A stretch of DNA of 64,000 bases, from the NCBI GenBank assembly GCA_023055505.1, contig JALIRH010000018.1:11214646-11278645 (forward strand), written 5' to 3'. Below, one piece after another: positions 11,706 to 24,300 of the stretch. The stretch is from Callipepla californica brunnescens (lineage: Eukaryota > Chordata > Aves > Galliformes > Odontophoridae). Made by a program: the position numbers and the translations under genes. The notes below the pieces were generated by a model, which saw nothing but the letters and a program-made list of their open reading frames with translations, was not told where the DNA came from and made no database searches. Within the stretch, counting starts at the first letter, position 1; every line of letters starts with the position of its first letter.

Positions 11706-14308
11706 GCCAAAGACTACCATCATACATCTCTCTGTATAGGATTTTGATACTCATTCTCACAGTATTAATGTGATAGCAGATCTTACATTTGCCTCTTGTT
11801 TGTTACATCCTTTCCTTTCAAGAATCATTTTGCTAATAGTCTTAGAGCATAAACATTACATGGCCAGTAGATTCATCCCCCCCAGTGAAGAATGTAAATC
11901 CTGATACTGTTAATTTAGCTAAATCTTCAGTTAAATTCTACTATCTAGGTGGTGATTTGGTGACTAAAAATACCTCAACAAGACTTCATGTCATATTTCC
12001 TAGACAATCAAACGAACAAAAGCTATTTGTTTTTAAAAAGTAAGTGAAGAACCAGAAAAGATTAATGCTTTAATTACAAGATATAGCAGCTGCTAGAGCT
12101 GTTGCAAGAGGTCCATATTATTTAAATGATTCATAAAAGTTAGCGTCCTCATTCCAATTTGTGTGTGGAGGAGTTCTTGTTGTTTTTATTTGGATAATTA
12201 TCTAGATGCTTTATGAAAGACTTAAAACATATCTACTAGATCCATGATTAAATATACTTTATTGTAACTACATGAGCTTGAGGTTATAGTCTTTGATTTT
12301 TCAGTGTCCCTTTAGAAAAGGTATTTTATGGTGAAATTTGGTTTAATATCTACCTCAAGCAGAAAAACAAAATCTACTATGAAACTATTTTAATAATATA
12401 AGGAAGATAAACTGCCATATTTTGTTTTCTTTAGGTAAAAATTTCCTTGCAGAGTTTTCAGCAGAATCTCAACTGAAGCAAGAAAATTACAGAAAGTAAT
12501 CTGACTAGAAAGCAAAAACTAAATTGCTTTTTCAATATACCCAAGCTTAGAGAAGGAAAAAACAAAACAAAACAACCCGCAAACAAAAACATAAATCTAA
12601 AACAAATTATAAGAATGTATTGGAATTGGAAGATATTTGGGGTAATATATTCTTATAAGTTGTCAGTTATTGTTGATGGAAAGTCTCATCAGTGAGGTAG
12701 ATACACACTTTTGTAAACACAACTGTTGCCTTTAGTTTAAGTTTCCATGGTCCTTTTTGTCTTCACTACTTGTCTGGAGCTAACATCAGATATCAGGTAA
12801 ATGTGCAACCCACAGACATAGGAAAGATGTCCATGATATTTTCTATCCGTTATATTTTTCCGTATTTATTTTTATATATTTTTGTGTATTTATGAAGGCA
12901 ACATTTATGAATCAGCTATCACTTGAGAAGCTGACTATCTTTCTCAACATACAGTTACTATTTATTTTTTTAACTGAAAATTAGTGCAATTTACAAATGT
13001 TGTGCCTGCTTAAGATTTGGTACCTGCTTTCAGGCACCATATAATGTTACTTAGTGGGAAACTTGTGAATGAGGAAGCATTAAGCAAGCTTTCTCCAAGA
13101 TTAGAATCAGAATCCATATTTCAGGTGTGCCTCTCTCAATACAGATAGTCTAATTGTCACTTCTTTGCCAAAGTAACTCATCTCCTTTCTTCCTCCTACT
13201 GTGAAAGGAATTCAAGAAGGCAATAGAGTTGTAAATTGCAATAGATCTACTGATGCTATAAACATAACCGAGTTGCTTTGTCTTGACTATTTGATGTGCT
13301 CAAGAAGCAACAACTCCTATAACAAGAGATGAGCAATAATATTGTAACAAAGTGGGCAAAATCGCTTTTATGTATTAGTTGTTTAAACAAAGAGGAGAAG
13401 AATTGAAGGAAATGAGTGAACACACTGCAGAAGAACATAGAAGATTTTTCTTTTCATAACATAGCATCTGGGATCATTTTACACTGCAAAATGTTCATGA
13501 GATATATATTCCATTATTAGAAATGAGACAAAACACTCTGAAGTGTTGATCCAAGTTGAATAGGCCATGCAGGATGTGTAAACTTTGAACTTCAGCAATG
13601 CAGCCAAGATACTTATAAATTAGATTTATGAAGTATTCATCTGATCACTTTTGTGTGTTGAGCTGATGCATATGCATTATACATTTGCATTTCCTACTTA
13701 TCTCTCTGATCCTTCCGTATGCTACTAATGTGAGCTTAGTATCTCATGTTGTCAGAACCAATAGAAAAAGCAGATGATAAGAAGGCTGCAAGCTACATTT
13801 CAGTGTATGCCTGTGATTTCAGTGTATGCGCAGGATAGTGAACATTCAAAAATAAAATTATATTCAAATTTTGTAACTGTTACAGGGCTATGGTTACTTA
13901 CACAAGATGAAGATGATCCCCTTGTGAGTCTACTTCACTCACAACAGGGCAGATGAACTGCTGGGACCAAAAAAATAAAAGACCATAATTTACAAAAATT
14001 TAAAATAATAATTTGAAATAATTACACTTTTGGTGTAGTGGCCTTGAAGTTAAAAAAAAAAAAAAAAAAGTAAAATGCAAATAGTGTATATGTATTTTCT
14101 CTGAAGTCTTTTTTTGTTTCCTGTCTTCGCACATTCTCTGTTTGGCATATGTCACAAGAAAGGATGGATAAACTTGAACATGGTTTCTTCCGCTGTTTCA
14201 GACCTTTTTTTAGGGAAAAAACTTAATTGCTTTCACTCAAGACTCTTTAATCCAATTTAAGAGGAGAAATTGAGTAAAGGACTAATATACTGCGACCAGG
14301 GCTGAAAT
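11706..14308. other. AT-rich unique sequence, no gene seen
   Basis: No gene or repeat family recognised in 2.6 kb. The longest frames are about 60 codons. An A18 homopolymer lies at 14052-14069. Confidence 0.5.
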
Positions 14309-14785
14309 AAGGTTGAACCTTCACACCAATATTCCCTTACATTTTGGTGTCATGAGACAGATGGCAGCAGGACAAAATAGTGTCTGATGTGGGAGTACAG
14401 ATGAAGTAAAGCTGTGTCACTGAATTACTCCATGAAGAAAATATGGCATCTAATGACATTTGTCAATGTTTGTTGAAAGGTTATGGAAACCAGACACTGA
14501 ATGTAAGCACAGTGCTGTGGTGGGTATTGCTCTTCAACAGTGGTGACACTGATGTGAAAGACATTCCATGTTCAGGACAGCCATACAGATTTTTATGTGT
14601 ATGACACACAGACTCTTGTTCACTGCTGGCAAAACTGCATAACTTATGATGGCAACTACGCTGAAAACTACTTTTTCATAGCTGAGAACTTGCTCTATCA
14701 AATGGTGATATTGTGCTCTGTATCTGTTGTAATTCCCATTTAAATAAATAGGAGACATTACTTTTGAAGCAATCCATACAAGAAG
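14309..14785 (+). mobile_element. Mariner (Galluhop-like), internally deleted copy 1
   Basis: DNA transposon remnant of the chicken mariner type. It contains in order the 5' leader piece (ggttgaaccttcacaccaat), a region corresponding to the transposase N-terminal helix-turn-helix (tgaatgtaagcacagtgctg), then a direct jump at about 14582 (gccatacagatttttatg) to the C-terminal coding end and the 3' terminus (ggagacattacttttgaagc). The 5' terminal repeat is missing and the transposase catalytic region is absent. A CR1 tail follows immediately. Confidence 0.85.
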
Positions 14786-14787
14786 TA

Positions 14788-15532
14788 TGATTCTATGACA
14801 CTGAAAATATGATTGTTTCACTAGGAAGGGACTTTAACATTATCTAGTTCCAACCCCCCTGCCGTAGTCAGGGACACCTCCCTCTAGTCTGGGAGGCTCA
14901 AATCCCCATCCAGCCTGGCCTTGAAAGCTTACAGGGAGGGGGCATTCACAGTCTCACTGGGCAACCTGTTCCAGCATCTCACCTCCCACACAGACTACAT
15001 ATTAGGAAGAAATTATTTACTAAATCAGCTCTCTTCCAGTTTAACATTATTTCCCCTCATTGTGTCACAACCTACCCTTACAAATAGTCCCTCCCTGCTT
15101 TCCTGTAAGCCCCCTTCAGGTACTGAAGAGCCCCAGCTCTCCCAGCCTGTCCTCATGGGAGAAGTGCTCCAGCCCTCTGATCATCTCTGTGGCCCTTCTC
15201 TGGATCTGCTTCAACAAGTCCACATCCTTCTTGTATTGGAGGCCACAGAACTGAGTGAGACCCCCACTCCAGGTGGGGTCTCATGAGAGCAGAGCAGTGG
15301 GGGAGAGTACCTTTGACCTGCTGGTCACACTTCTCTTGATGCAACCCAGGATGCAGTCAGCAATCTGGGCTGCAAGCACACATTGCTGGCTCATGGTGAG
15401 TCTTTCACCAACAAACAGCCCCAAATCTTTACCCTCAGGACTGCTTTCAAGCCATTCTCTGCCCAAACTGTATCTGTGCTTGGGGTTTCACTGACAAAGA
15501 TGCAGGACCTTGTACATCACGAGTTTTGCATG
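14788..15532 (-). mobile_element. CR1 LINE, about 745 bases of the 3' half
   Basis: One of the longer CR1 copies of the window, in minus orientation. The plus strand starts with the degenerate tail (atgattctatgacactg), then aggaagggactttaacatta, and continues through the UTR and ORF2 blocks such as gcaacctgttccagcatctc, ccctctgatcatctctgtgg and ggtggggtctcatgagagca. It ends near the atgcaggaccttgtacatca block. The sequence is nearly collinear with the family consensus as I recall it, with small deletions. Confidence 0.92.
15281..15466 (-). pseudogene. CR1 ORF2 remnant
   Basis: A 61-codon frame on the minus strand inside the CR1. It carries the LTMSQQCVLAAQIADCILGC block followed by a KRSVTSRSK-like stretch, a typical late part of CR1 ORF2. 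The frame breaks on both sides, so the copy is non-functional. The longer plus-strand frame over the same bases (14921-15286, 121 codons) is only its antisense shadow. Confidence 0.8.
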
Positions 15533-16507
15533 GGGTAGTATATTTAGGAATTACTTCTTTCCTGTTCATTGCATATTTCAAGTAAGCACAAGTATCACTG
15601 TCCTTTGTGCAAGAGGACTTTTACGTTAAGCATACATGCATATATTTCAGTTTGAGAAAAATACAGACACAACTAGATTAAATCTTACCTGCATACAAAA
15701 GAGATGCAAAATAATACAAAAAATGTTTATGTTATTCCAATTATGTTGAAAAGTAAACTTCCCAGTGAAGACATATGACTTCATCTACAAAGCAACGTAT
15801 GGTCATATACAGAACATTAACATCTCAATTTGAGAATCAAGAAATATATGTGAGAATTAATAAGTGCATATTTTACTAAGCAGTAAGGAACCCAACAGCT
15901 TTTGCATTAGTTTGCAGACCTTTAAAGATCCAGGAATGCAGTATGCAGTAAAGACAGTCACCATAGTAATTAACAAAAGAAAACAACTGTACACCTGTTA
16001 AGAAGTAGCTTTTATTGTTCACCTCTGATAAGAACTCTAATAGGTGAAAGAAATTCCATGCTACCAAAAGAATGCCTTTCTGCTCTGAAGACATAAAGAC
16101 ATTTCTGTTCTGCTTGTGTACTTATATGAAAGGAGATGAGCATGACTCATCCTGACAAACAAAACATACTCCCAGAATAAATGTGCAGATCCTAAAAATA
16201 TCAAGGTGAACAAACAAGCCATGTAGAGGAGAAAACACCTTACATAAATGAAAGAAATGAAAGAACAGATACATATAAGGTATCAGTAAAAGAAAGAAAA
16301 TGCATTTATAAGAAAATGCTTTGGTATGGAAGCAAGGAGAAACAGTGTTTTAGAGTTCAGTGTCTTACACCATTTGTATTGTGTATGCATAAGTTACCTC
16401 TTACAATACTACTTCTAAAAATATCATGCTTTTGTCTCCCACTGTAGGGCAAATAACCCCCAAGAAAAGCACTCAAAGAAAATAGTGCGGAAGATGGTAT
16501 ATTTTTG
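15533..16507. other. AT-rich unique sequence
   Basis: Nothing recognised. A minus-strand frame of 72 codons (15876-16094) has no features. Confidence 0.5.
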
Positions 16508-16800
16508 GTAGGCTTAAGTAGATGGTATACAGACAACTGGTAAGAAAAGAGGGGCTCACCTTTTATGATGGTTGAGACTCACCAATGACTCCACCAGGGA
16601 TGGATCTCCAACAAGAGACCCTTCCCTGCTGGTGGTCAGCCCTCAAATGGGGTCTGGGAGAGGTGGAGCCAGACTCCACCCCTTCCAATCACACAGGTAC
16701 ATTATCTTCACCTGTGCCCCTGTGGCAGACTCAGTACTCACCTCAGGTGATCAATCACTGGTTCAGGCTGTGATTCAACAGTTCCCATACATCCACAATT
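16508..16800. other. GC-richer unclassified block, possible old repeat
   Basis: The block from about 16545 to 16790 is clearly richer in C and G than its flanks, with sequence such as gggagaggtggagccagact and frequent cacc/cctg words. Two overlapping plus-strand frames (98 and 62 codons) reflect the lower AT content only. On the minus strand there are strong donor-like words (ggtgagc at 16558, ggtgagt at 16744). It may be a piece of an LTR, but I cannot name the family. Confidence 0.25.
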
Positions 16801-17262
16801 TACAAAAGGAACTTTACTTCACAACTATTAGCCACTCTCATTTTTGTGATAGATACAAACTACTATAACTTTCATAAACCAAGCAAATTTTTTTGTTACG
16901 TTAATTTATGCTCTTTATTTTTTCCTTAGATATTCCACACAACATGAAATTCTGTGCAATTAACAAAGTTATTGAGCATGACAATTTTTTGTATTCATTG
17001 AGACCCAAGCAATATTCAAAACTGACAATCAAAATCATAATATTTAAGAGAAGGTATAATTTACAATTTTATGAAAATGGAAAAGTTCCTCCCTCATTTC
17101 TGTCTCTGGTATAGCTCCCTTTAGGCGGTCTATTACAGTATCAATTTTTCATCCAACAACATTCTTCAATTCCTAGACTAGCCAGGATCATTAGCAGGGA
17201 AAAAATAATTTGTTAAAGCCATAATATGGTATTTATGTCTCACAAATCCTTTATTATTTCAG

Positions 17263-17351
17263 AAGGTGCCAAATCTTCTAGGGACTGTAGTGAATTCTAA
17301 AGCTGATCTGATAGAGCGGATGCCTGAGTTTCTGATCTGCCTAGCTACTAG
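17263..17351 (+). other. Exon-like segment (candidate, 89 nt)
   Basis: A pyrimidine-rich stretch ending in ttattatttcag at 17262 is followed by 89 bases. Of the three frames only phase 0 is open, encoding about 29 residues beginning KVPNLLGTVV. It ends at ctactag before gtaaga, a strong donor. No protein family recognised. The open frame is short enough to be chance. Confidence 0.15.
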
Positions 17352-20089
17352 GTAAGATAAAATATATAGACAGACAACAGTTTGTCATATGGAACATGTA
17401 ATTACCCATAAACATCAGGGCTAATACGCACACAAGCTTTGCAGTTACAGTTTGCAAAATCTAATACAGAAGATGTCAGCTGATGTAAAATGATGCAGCA
17501 CTGTCAGATTTGGACCTAGAGAAACCCAGTCTGATCTCAAAGGATTTTGTGGGAGGACAAATGTCTTGAAGTCTCTGAAAAGTAGTCAATTGTTAGATTC
17601 AAGCTAGTTATTTGTCAGAGCTTTAGAACATCTGCAAGTAGCTCTGATACAGTAAGAAGTAAAGATAAGCATAATTATGTAGAGAAAACATTCTCATAAA
17701 TCACAAGCTATGGTGACCCTTGTTTGTTTTTGTTTGCTTTGTTTATTTGTTTTTCATGTTTGTTTTCTTTTTTCTTCTCCATTGAGCAATCCTGGATGTT
17801 AATTTTCACTTTTTAGAAGCAACTAGCAGCTAGCAGCTTATTAGAAGATGGTCAAGAAATATTTCACTTTGATACACTGTTTTGGATGTAATATCTTGGA
17901 ATACAAAGCTAATTTGACTCTCAGATCAGAGCAATAGTACTAAGTGAAATTGTTAATTATGTTCTTAGTGGCCATTTAACACAGCAGTCCTCTAAGTGCC
18001 ATTCCACAGAGCAACTGATGATATTCTACAAAGAGCTGCATGATTTTAGCATGGTACCACTCCTCTGAGGTTTCCTGTAGCAAAATTATAGTAAAACTCA
18101 ACTAAAAATATGTCACCCTCCAAATATTAGTTTTCCATGTAAACAGTTGCTGTAGATGTCATAGGAATATTATCAATATATACTGATGGTATGATGGCTC
18201 ATGATTATTGAGTTGACAGGAGTAAATATTCCGAAGTGTCTGGAGGGCCCTGGGCAGATTTAGAGGAATTTTTCAACCATGAGAAAGAACAGCCTGGAAC
18301 AGAACACAAATGGTTAGTAATAGTTTCAAAATTTTGTTATTGCACAGCTGAATGCAATCACAATCTCTTTATTGTAATTCATAATCCTCTCATGAAAAAG
18401 AAATAAGCACCAAGCTGTACTTGTGTCTGTTTGTTAGAGGAAACCTTGGGAGTACGGTTTTATTCACTTTAACGTAATGTGCCTTTTTAATATGTATTTC
18501 GTGAAGTCAAGGTGCCTTGTGTTGGTTGTGAAATCCTGTGAATGTGGAAATATGGCTAATAGTACACATTTCACAGTACACTATAGGGTTTAGGATATGA
18601 ATGCAACATCACTTAAAAAAAAAAAATAAAGAATAAAAAAATGGCATGAAGAAAATGTGAAGTAGTGTATGCTTACTGGGTAGCATAGAGGAGTTATTAG
18701 GTAGAATTTTAAAAATTCCAGGGCCAGCTATAGGCTTACTTTATATCTGGTCTGAATGCTCAAAATCCATGATTGCTGAATTCTGCAGTGCTAGATATAT
18801 GTGTTTGCAGTTGGACAAGTTTGTACTCCTGTTTTTTGCACTGGTTAAGTACTGGTGATATGAAAGAATTGATCACAGATCATGAAGGATGACAAAATTG
18901 ATGAAAAAATGGATTTGTGTCTCATTTACCCAAAGACTATAACTGTCCTCATATCAAAATAATGAATATTAAAAAGGGTGTGGCCTGTTCTGTGTTCCTG
19001 GCACAATATAGTCTGTGCAACTAAATGCATCTTACTACGGGGTCTGTTGTTTGCCCATTAGAAAACATCTCTGGCTTGTGCTATCTTCTGAACAGAATTC
19101 AAAAGAGGGTTATTTGGCACAAACCACAACCATACTTGAAAGCAAGCTGTACACTGGATGGGATGGAAGTTCATAATTTTTTTTTGATTGTGTCTTATCC
19201 AGCCTTAGATTACTAGTAAAGATTTAACTAGCAATGAGCTTCAGTGAAGATAAATCTCACAACACACTGAGTAACTGTCCTGAGGGAAGTACAAAGCACA
19301 GGAAGGATATTTTCATTGTGATTAGACCTTTATGTATCAGCTTTTCATATCAGAGCAGATGCTGAAATGCTGACCTGATTGCAAGCCCGTATTGCTAACA
19401 TTAAGTCCACCTGTTGATTCCATTCTGCCTTTGGGACAGGAAATGGGCGAGATGACATTCAAATATTTTTACTTACAGACTTTCTAAAAATCTTAATAAG
19501 CTTCTATTTCAACTTGAGATGGATGGCTAGAGTGGATCTTTAACAGTGTCTTAGATCTCTGCATTCAGTGTGACAGGAAATAGAAACATGATAAGAAGAT
19601 ATGAAACGTTTTGTTGTCAGGCTCTTGACCTCCTTGTTCAATTGAGTGCCGCTCATCCCAGCTTGCACAGGCTGTTATCATTCCCATGGCTTCTTAGTTG
19701 AACCTCTGGACAATGAACGTGTCAGACCCTTAGGTTACAAGGTGGCTGTAAAACCTGTGCTGAACAGAATCTGGTTGCCAGTTTCAGTGGTCCATTCACT
19801 GGCTGTTAGAAGAAAAGTCCCCTTCTCTTTTCCATTTTTGATGTAAGGCTACTGAGAGATGAGCAGTGCCTTCACTTTCTAAGTTTGACTTTTCTGCCTA
19901 GAAAAAACGATTTTAAATGCAAACAGAATTTTACTGCCAGAGTTAACATTGAGTGAGTCACCAAAGAAACTTTGGCAAAATGCACAGTGCAGAACTGGAG
20001 CAAAGTTACCACTAGCTATTGTCTGTAGTAATAGAAAATAAACCAATGATTATAATGGATGTTTATATTTTTCACTGCCTTTGTTACAG

Positions 20090-20183
20090 ATGCTGGGATC
20101 TCCAGGATGACGCATATCAGATCTCAATAACTGTGATAAAAGTTGAGTGGAATTTTATGATACTATTTTCCAAACTGTACCTT
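20090..20183 (+). other. Exon-like segment (candidate, 94 nt)
   Basis: A strong acceptor-like sequence (tttttcactgcctttgttac followed by ag) ends at 20089. The next 94 bases have one open frame (starting CWDLQDDAYQ when read from the second base) and are followed by cttgtaagaa, a usable donor. No family recognised. Recorded because the acceptor is among the best in the window. Confidence 0.15.
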
Positions 20184-20460
20184 GTAAGAAAAATTCTTAT
20201 GAGCAATTTTGGTTTTAGACAACATCTCTTCTACTTACCCATTTTTTTGTTGTTGTTTGTTTGTTTTTTGTTTTTACTGTAGCATTTTGGAGATTAATCT
20301 GTAGAGAAAAAGAGTTGCAGCTGCCAAAAAAAATCAATGTGGAATCAATGAAAATAAAACCACATTAAAAGATAAAAATGCCCAATTTTTAATACTTCAG
20401 GCAGTAAGATGAATGGTAACATGAGGTCTTAAATGTGCCTCTTGAATCTTCTTAAAACAG

Positions 20461-20568
20461 TGTTGTGGTTGAATCTGGCAGGCATCTCAGCACTACGCAG
20501 CAGTTCATTCACTCCCCCTGACAGTGAGGCTGGAGAGAGAAATGGAAACAAATTAGAACTCACACTGT
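20461..20568 (-). mobile_element. LTR end fragment (avian ERV, tgttgtggttt family)
   Basis: About 105 bases match the terminal part of an avian endogenous retrovirus LTR. The plus strand starts at the LTR border with tgttgtggttgaatctggca, then gcagttcattcactccccct, and reaches the aattagaactcac block. In the sense direction of the LTR (minus strand) this is the last part, U5. The rest of the LTR is absent. Same family as the complete copy at 26826-27341. Confidence 0.75.
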
Positions 20569-20671
20569 CCATTTCTTTTGTATGAACGTATCAGGAAAAA
20601 GGAAGAAATCTTCAGTGTTTCACCTAATTGATGTTTCACACATTTAAATGTTCCCTTTCAGGTAAAAAAAT

Positions 20672-21112
20672 TGGAGAATCGTAGAATGGTTTGAGTTGGA
20701 AAAGACCTTTAAGGTCTTTCATGATCATCCATGTCCAACCCCCTGCCAAAGGCAGGGGCATCATCCTCTAGACCACGTTGGCCAAAGACCCATAGAAGCT
20801 TATTTTGAACACTGGCATGGGACATCCACATCTTCTTTAGACATCCTGTTCCTGTGCCTCACCACTCTCTGTGTAAAGAATTTCTTACTTATGTTTTATA
20901 TAAATCTACCCTTTTTTTGCTGTGAAATCATTACCCTTTGTCCTTTTTCTATACTCCCTAGTAGAGTCTCCTCTAATTTTTCCTATAGGCCACTCTAAGT
21001 ACTGGAAGGCATCTATAAGGTCTCCCTGGAGCCTTTTCTTCTCCAGACTGAACAATCTCTGAGACTTTCCTAACTGCAGAGGTATTCTAGCCCTCTGATT
21101 GTTCTCATTGAA
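20672..21112 (-). mobile_element. CR1 LINE 3' fragment
   Basis: Reversed CR1 tail and UTR: gaatcgtagaatggtttgag at the left end, then a locally expanded aaggtctttcatgatcatcc, ccccctgccaaaggcagggg, the cctgtgcctcaccactctct block and agcctttt cttctccagac. The match fades after the ctagccctctgattgttctc block near 21105. 5'-truncated, minus orientation. Confidence 0.9.
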
Positions 21113-21257
21113 TTCTCGACAAGATTACCAGTTTTCAGAGACGAATAGGTGGAGTCTCATGAAAATATTTTGCAGGTTTGTCATACTAACAACATCAATA
21201 AGATACAAGTGAGTGTGTGATATATGATAAAAAAGAATATATCTTCTGAATATTTCC
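21113..21257. other. Short unique spacer
   Basis: AT-rich sequence between the CR1 and the polypurine tract. Nothing recognised. Confidence 0.5.
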
Positions 21258-21353
21258 AGAGAGGGGAGGAGACAAGAGGGGAGTGGAGGGGACAGTAGGG
21301 GAAAGGAGGGGAGAGGAGGGGAGAGGAGGAGAGGGAAGAGAAGGGGAGGGGGG
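21258..21353 (+). repeat. Polypurine G-rich minisatellite-like tract
   Basis: About 95 bases with purines on the plus strand except for four or five pyrimidines. They are built from variants of aggggagagg with at least seven G4 or longer runs spaced by 5-7 bases (for example ggggagtggaggggacagta). The tract satisfies G-quadruplex and mirror-repeat triplex patterns. The minus strand gives three overlapping proline/serine/leucine-rich frames (up to 107 codons) that are composition artefacts. Confidence 0.9.
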
Positions 21354-24300
21354 CAAAATTTCTTTGGCAGAAAGGAAGCCTTCTGACAAATAAATAAGCA
21401 CAAATGTGCATGACTAATATGTGTAGTATAACTGCTTGTTTCTGTTTTTTTGTTTGTTTGTTTGTTTGTTTTTGTTTTAAATCATATGTGATAAGATTTT
21501 CCACATAACTGCACTGTTCTCTTAATCAACTTTGACTTTTTCTAGGATATTCCATCTTTCCTCATTTGAATAAAAATTTCAGAAGCCAGATGTGAGTTAT
21601 ATTTTTAATTGAATCCCCTACCATAGAGATTCCAAACTTCAGGGAACACAGTAGAAGATGTCTTTTTGGACTAAGTATCCATTTTGTTGAAAAATGTAAT
21701 GCTGCTTCTACATGTCGCTTTGAAGGACATAAGACTGAGGTACAATTGGTATTTTTCTTTAGTTAATACTCCTGTTTTGAAACAAAAGATTTTGTACTAT
21801 TTAGAAGATTTTCTTTGATCATTCATAACTTATCAGGGGTGGGGGTGCTTTTTTTTAGTGGGAGGGAAACAGTGGGTATTTATATTCACCTTTTCTGGTA
21901 GAGTTTGGAAATGAAAACTACTTAACTCTTAATTTTAGCTTTATATGCCTACAGGAAAAAAACCATCACCACTAACAACAAAAATAGTCATTTTTTCCTC
22001 CCCTTGTACCAGAAGACAGGTCAATTTTCCTCCTTCATAAGTTACCAGTGGAATGAGAAGCTATTTAAAAAACACCAAGTGAACAAGGAAACCCAAAAAA
22101 ACACTCATAGAAAATAAGATTTCTCCCATATACATGAACAGATGTTGTTCTTAAATTATGATAAAAGTTTTGCATTTTTCATTGATGAAGAAAATTAGTA
22201 GAAAACTGGTTCAAGCAAAAAAGAAATGTTGCTACAGAGTTCTAAAAAATAATTGTGTTTAAATTCCAGTTAGGGATTTCCTCAAAGAAAAGAGTAATTG
22301 TAATGAAAAGAGTAATTCTAATAAATGTTTTAGAGATCTGAGTCTTCATTTTGCGCAGTATCTGAGAAGGTCACATTGGTCAATTTGTGTGATTTACAAG
22401 CTCACTTTGGGGAAGAAACAGGTTTATAATGGAAGAGAATTTACTAATATCATTTATTTGAAGTTCAGACAACATTTCCTCTTTGAGTATGAGCAAGTTG
22501 AATGAGGTTGAATGGAAACCTGTCATTAAAAATACTTCCTGCTTCAGTGTGACAATAAAAAATTAAAATATAAAAAAGAGTAAAAAAAAGTAAACCAAAA
22601 TTAGAACATTCAGAAGAGAAACCAAAATCAGAAAACAGCAGTTTTATTCAGATTTACTTATTTAATTTGTATTTTACATTTTGCTGTTTTCAAGAACTTT
22701 GACAGACTTTCTCCTTTCCTGCTGCTTTTGCTCTGCAGGAAAATTTCCAGTAGAAGTTTTCTTTCTCATCCTCTTGATAATTAATACATGACGGGGTACT
22801 ATATTGTGCAGTGTGTATGCACTAACACTGCTAATTTTTTTCTACTTCTATTAGTAATTAGCATGGGAGGATGAAAGGAGACACTTTCCTCTAATGAATG
22901 CTCATACAGCACTTTGAACATGTAAAGCCCTGTACATGAAATGCAGTCTTTCTTGTTCTTTCCCTGAAGCTTTAAGTCCACAATTGGCTGTTTTCATCTT
23001 TTCTCTCATGGCTAAAATTGTTCATTTACATACTGAATTTCAGTAATATTAAATGATAAAATTGAAAGATTAAGAATATGCAAAGATTAAAGTTCAAATT
23101 CATAGGGAACACCTATAGGAAAAAGCAACAATAGGACTAATTCAGTGTTACAAATTTCCAGTTAATAGCTTGCAACGGGAACAAAAGTGGCAATCTATTC
23201 CTAGTGCAAAGCAGAATATATAAAGAATACAAGTCTTTTAAGTATAATAAATGGAATCATCAGTATTTGAAGGTAAAGAAAAAAATTGCAAGATATTTTT
23301 GTTTTAAAGAGGTTTAAATTTTCGTCTAGACCTTAGGTGGTGTAATTTTATAATGTTCTTCAGCTATCAGGCCAAACTGATGAGCTCAGTTTGTATAGAT
23401 GAAATACTGTGCTCCACTGCAGATGCCATTGTGGATTCTCTATAAAAATGACTGGAAAAGTGTAAGGATTTTTTTCAGATATTTCCTTTTTAACTCAGAG
23501 GCAATGAGAATTTTTTGCTGCTCAACTGAAGGTGTTTCATGTTCTAGAGCATGCTGGGCACCTTTCTTATATAGAAAAATACTGCATTTTGGGGGCACCC
23601 AAAAGTATCAGTATAATTTTTCTTAGTTTCCTTCTCTTCTGCAGATTGCAGAAGCTGCCTCAGAGGATCTTGTTTCTTTATTAAGTCTGTCCTAAATTTT
23701 TCTTCTCACAAACTGGAAATTTAAGCTCTGTATGTAGTTTTTTTCCCCAAAATAATAAGAGAATGATGGATGGTAAAACTTAGCTACAGCTTTTTAAAAT
23801 GTAACAATGATCAAAGGAAAGTTGGGTCTATGATAACACAGAAACATAAAAATACAGTTATCTGTGGAGGAAATACCACAGAGACTGCACTTCAACAGAA
23901 TGTAGTTAAGTAAATCTGTTCACTTCCTGTTTATTCTTTTTTTCATGTGTTTTTATTGCAAAATAAGAAAAAATAATGCACAAAAAATCAAATGAAGTAA
24001 AACAAATGAAAAACTGCATTATTTTTTTATTTTTATTTCAAATTCCAATTTGTGAATTTAAGGAAATGATTTATTCAGGTGTTATTTTTTATTTTTTTAT
24101 TTATGGATTGTCTATCTCCTTGAAATTGTAACTGGCAGCATGATAGGGTAGAATGTTTCAAGAGGTCTTATAAATTTTCTTAGCAGTAATCATACCTACC
24201 AACCTACATTACTATGTTTGTTTTCTTTAACACAAAATACATGCGTGAACAGATGTTTGTGTGCACATCTTCTCAGTATTTCACATTGTTCTCTAAATGC

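Larger units (their letters stand above)
16801..20460. other. Mostly unique AT-rich sequence
   Basis: No gene or repeat family recognised in 3.6 kb, apart from two exon-like candidates listed separately (17263-17351 and 20090-20183). Another good acceptor-like site (ttattttttccttag, ending 16929) precedes 124 open bases and a weak donor at 17054. The segment 19640-19850 is somewhat less AT-rich and carries a 66-codon frame with no family resemblance. Confidence 0.45.

Noticed and set aside
14921..15286. 121-codon plus-strand open frame
   Set aside because: Lies entirely within a minus-oriented CR1 and is the antisense of its UTR and ORF2.
21125..21504. Three overlapping minus-strand frames rich in proline, serine and leucine
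   Set aside because: Produced by the polypurine tract read on the opposite strand; low-complexity artefact.
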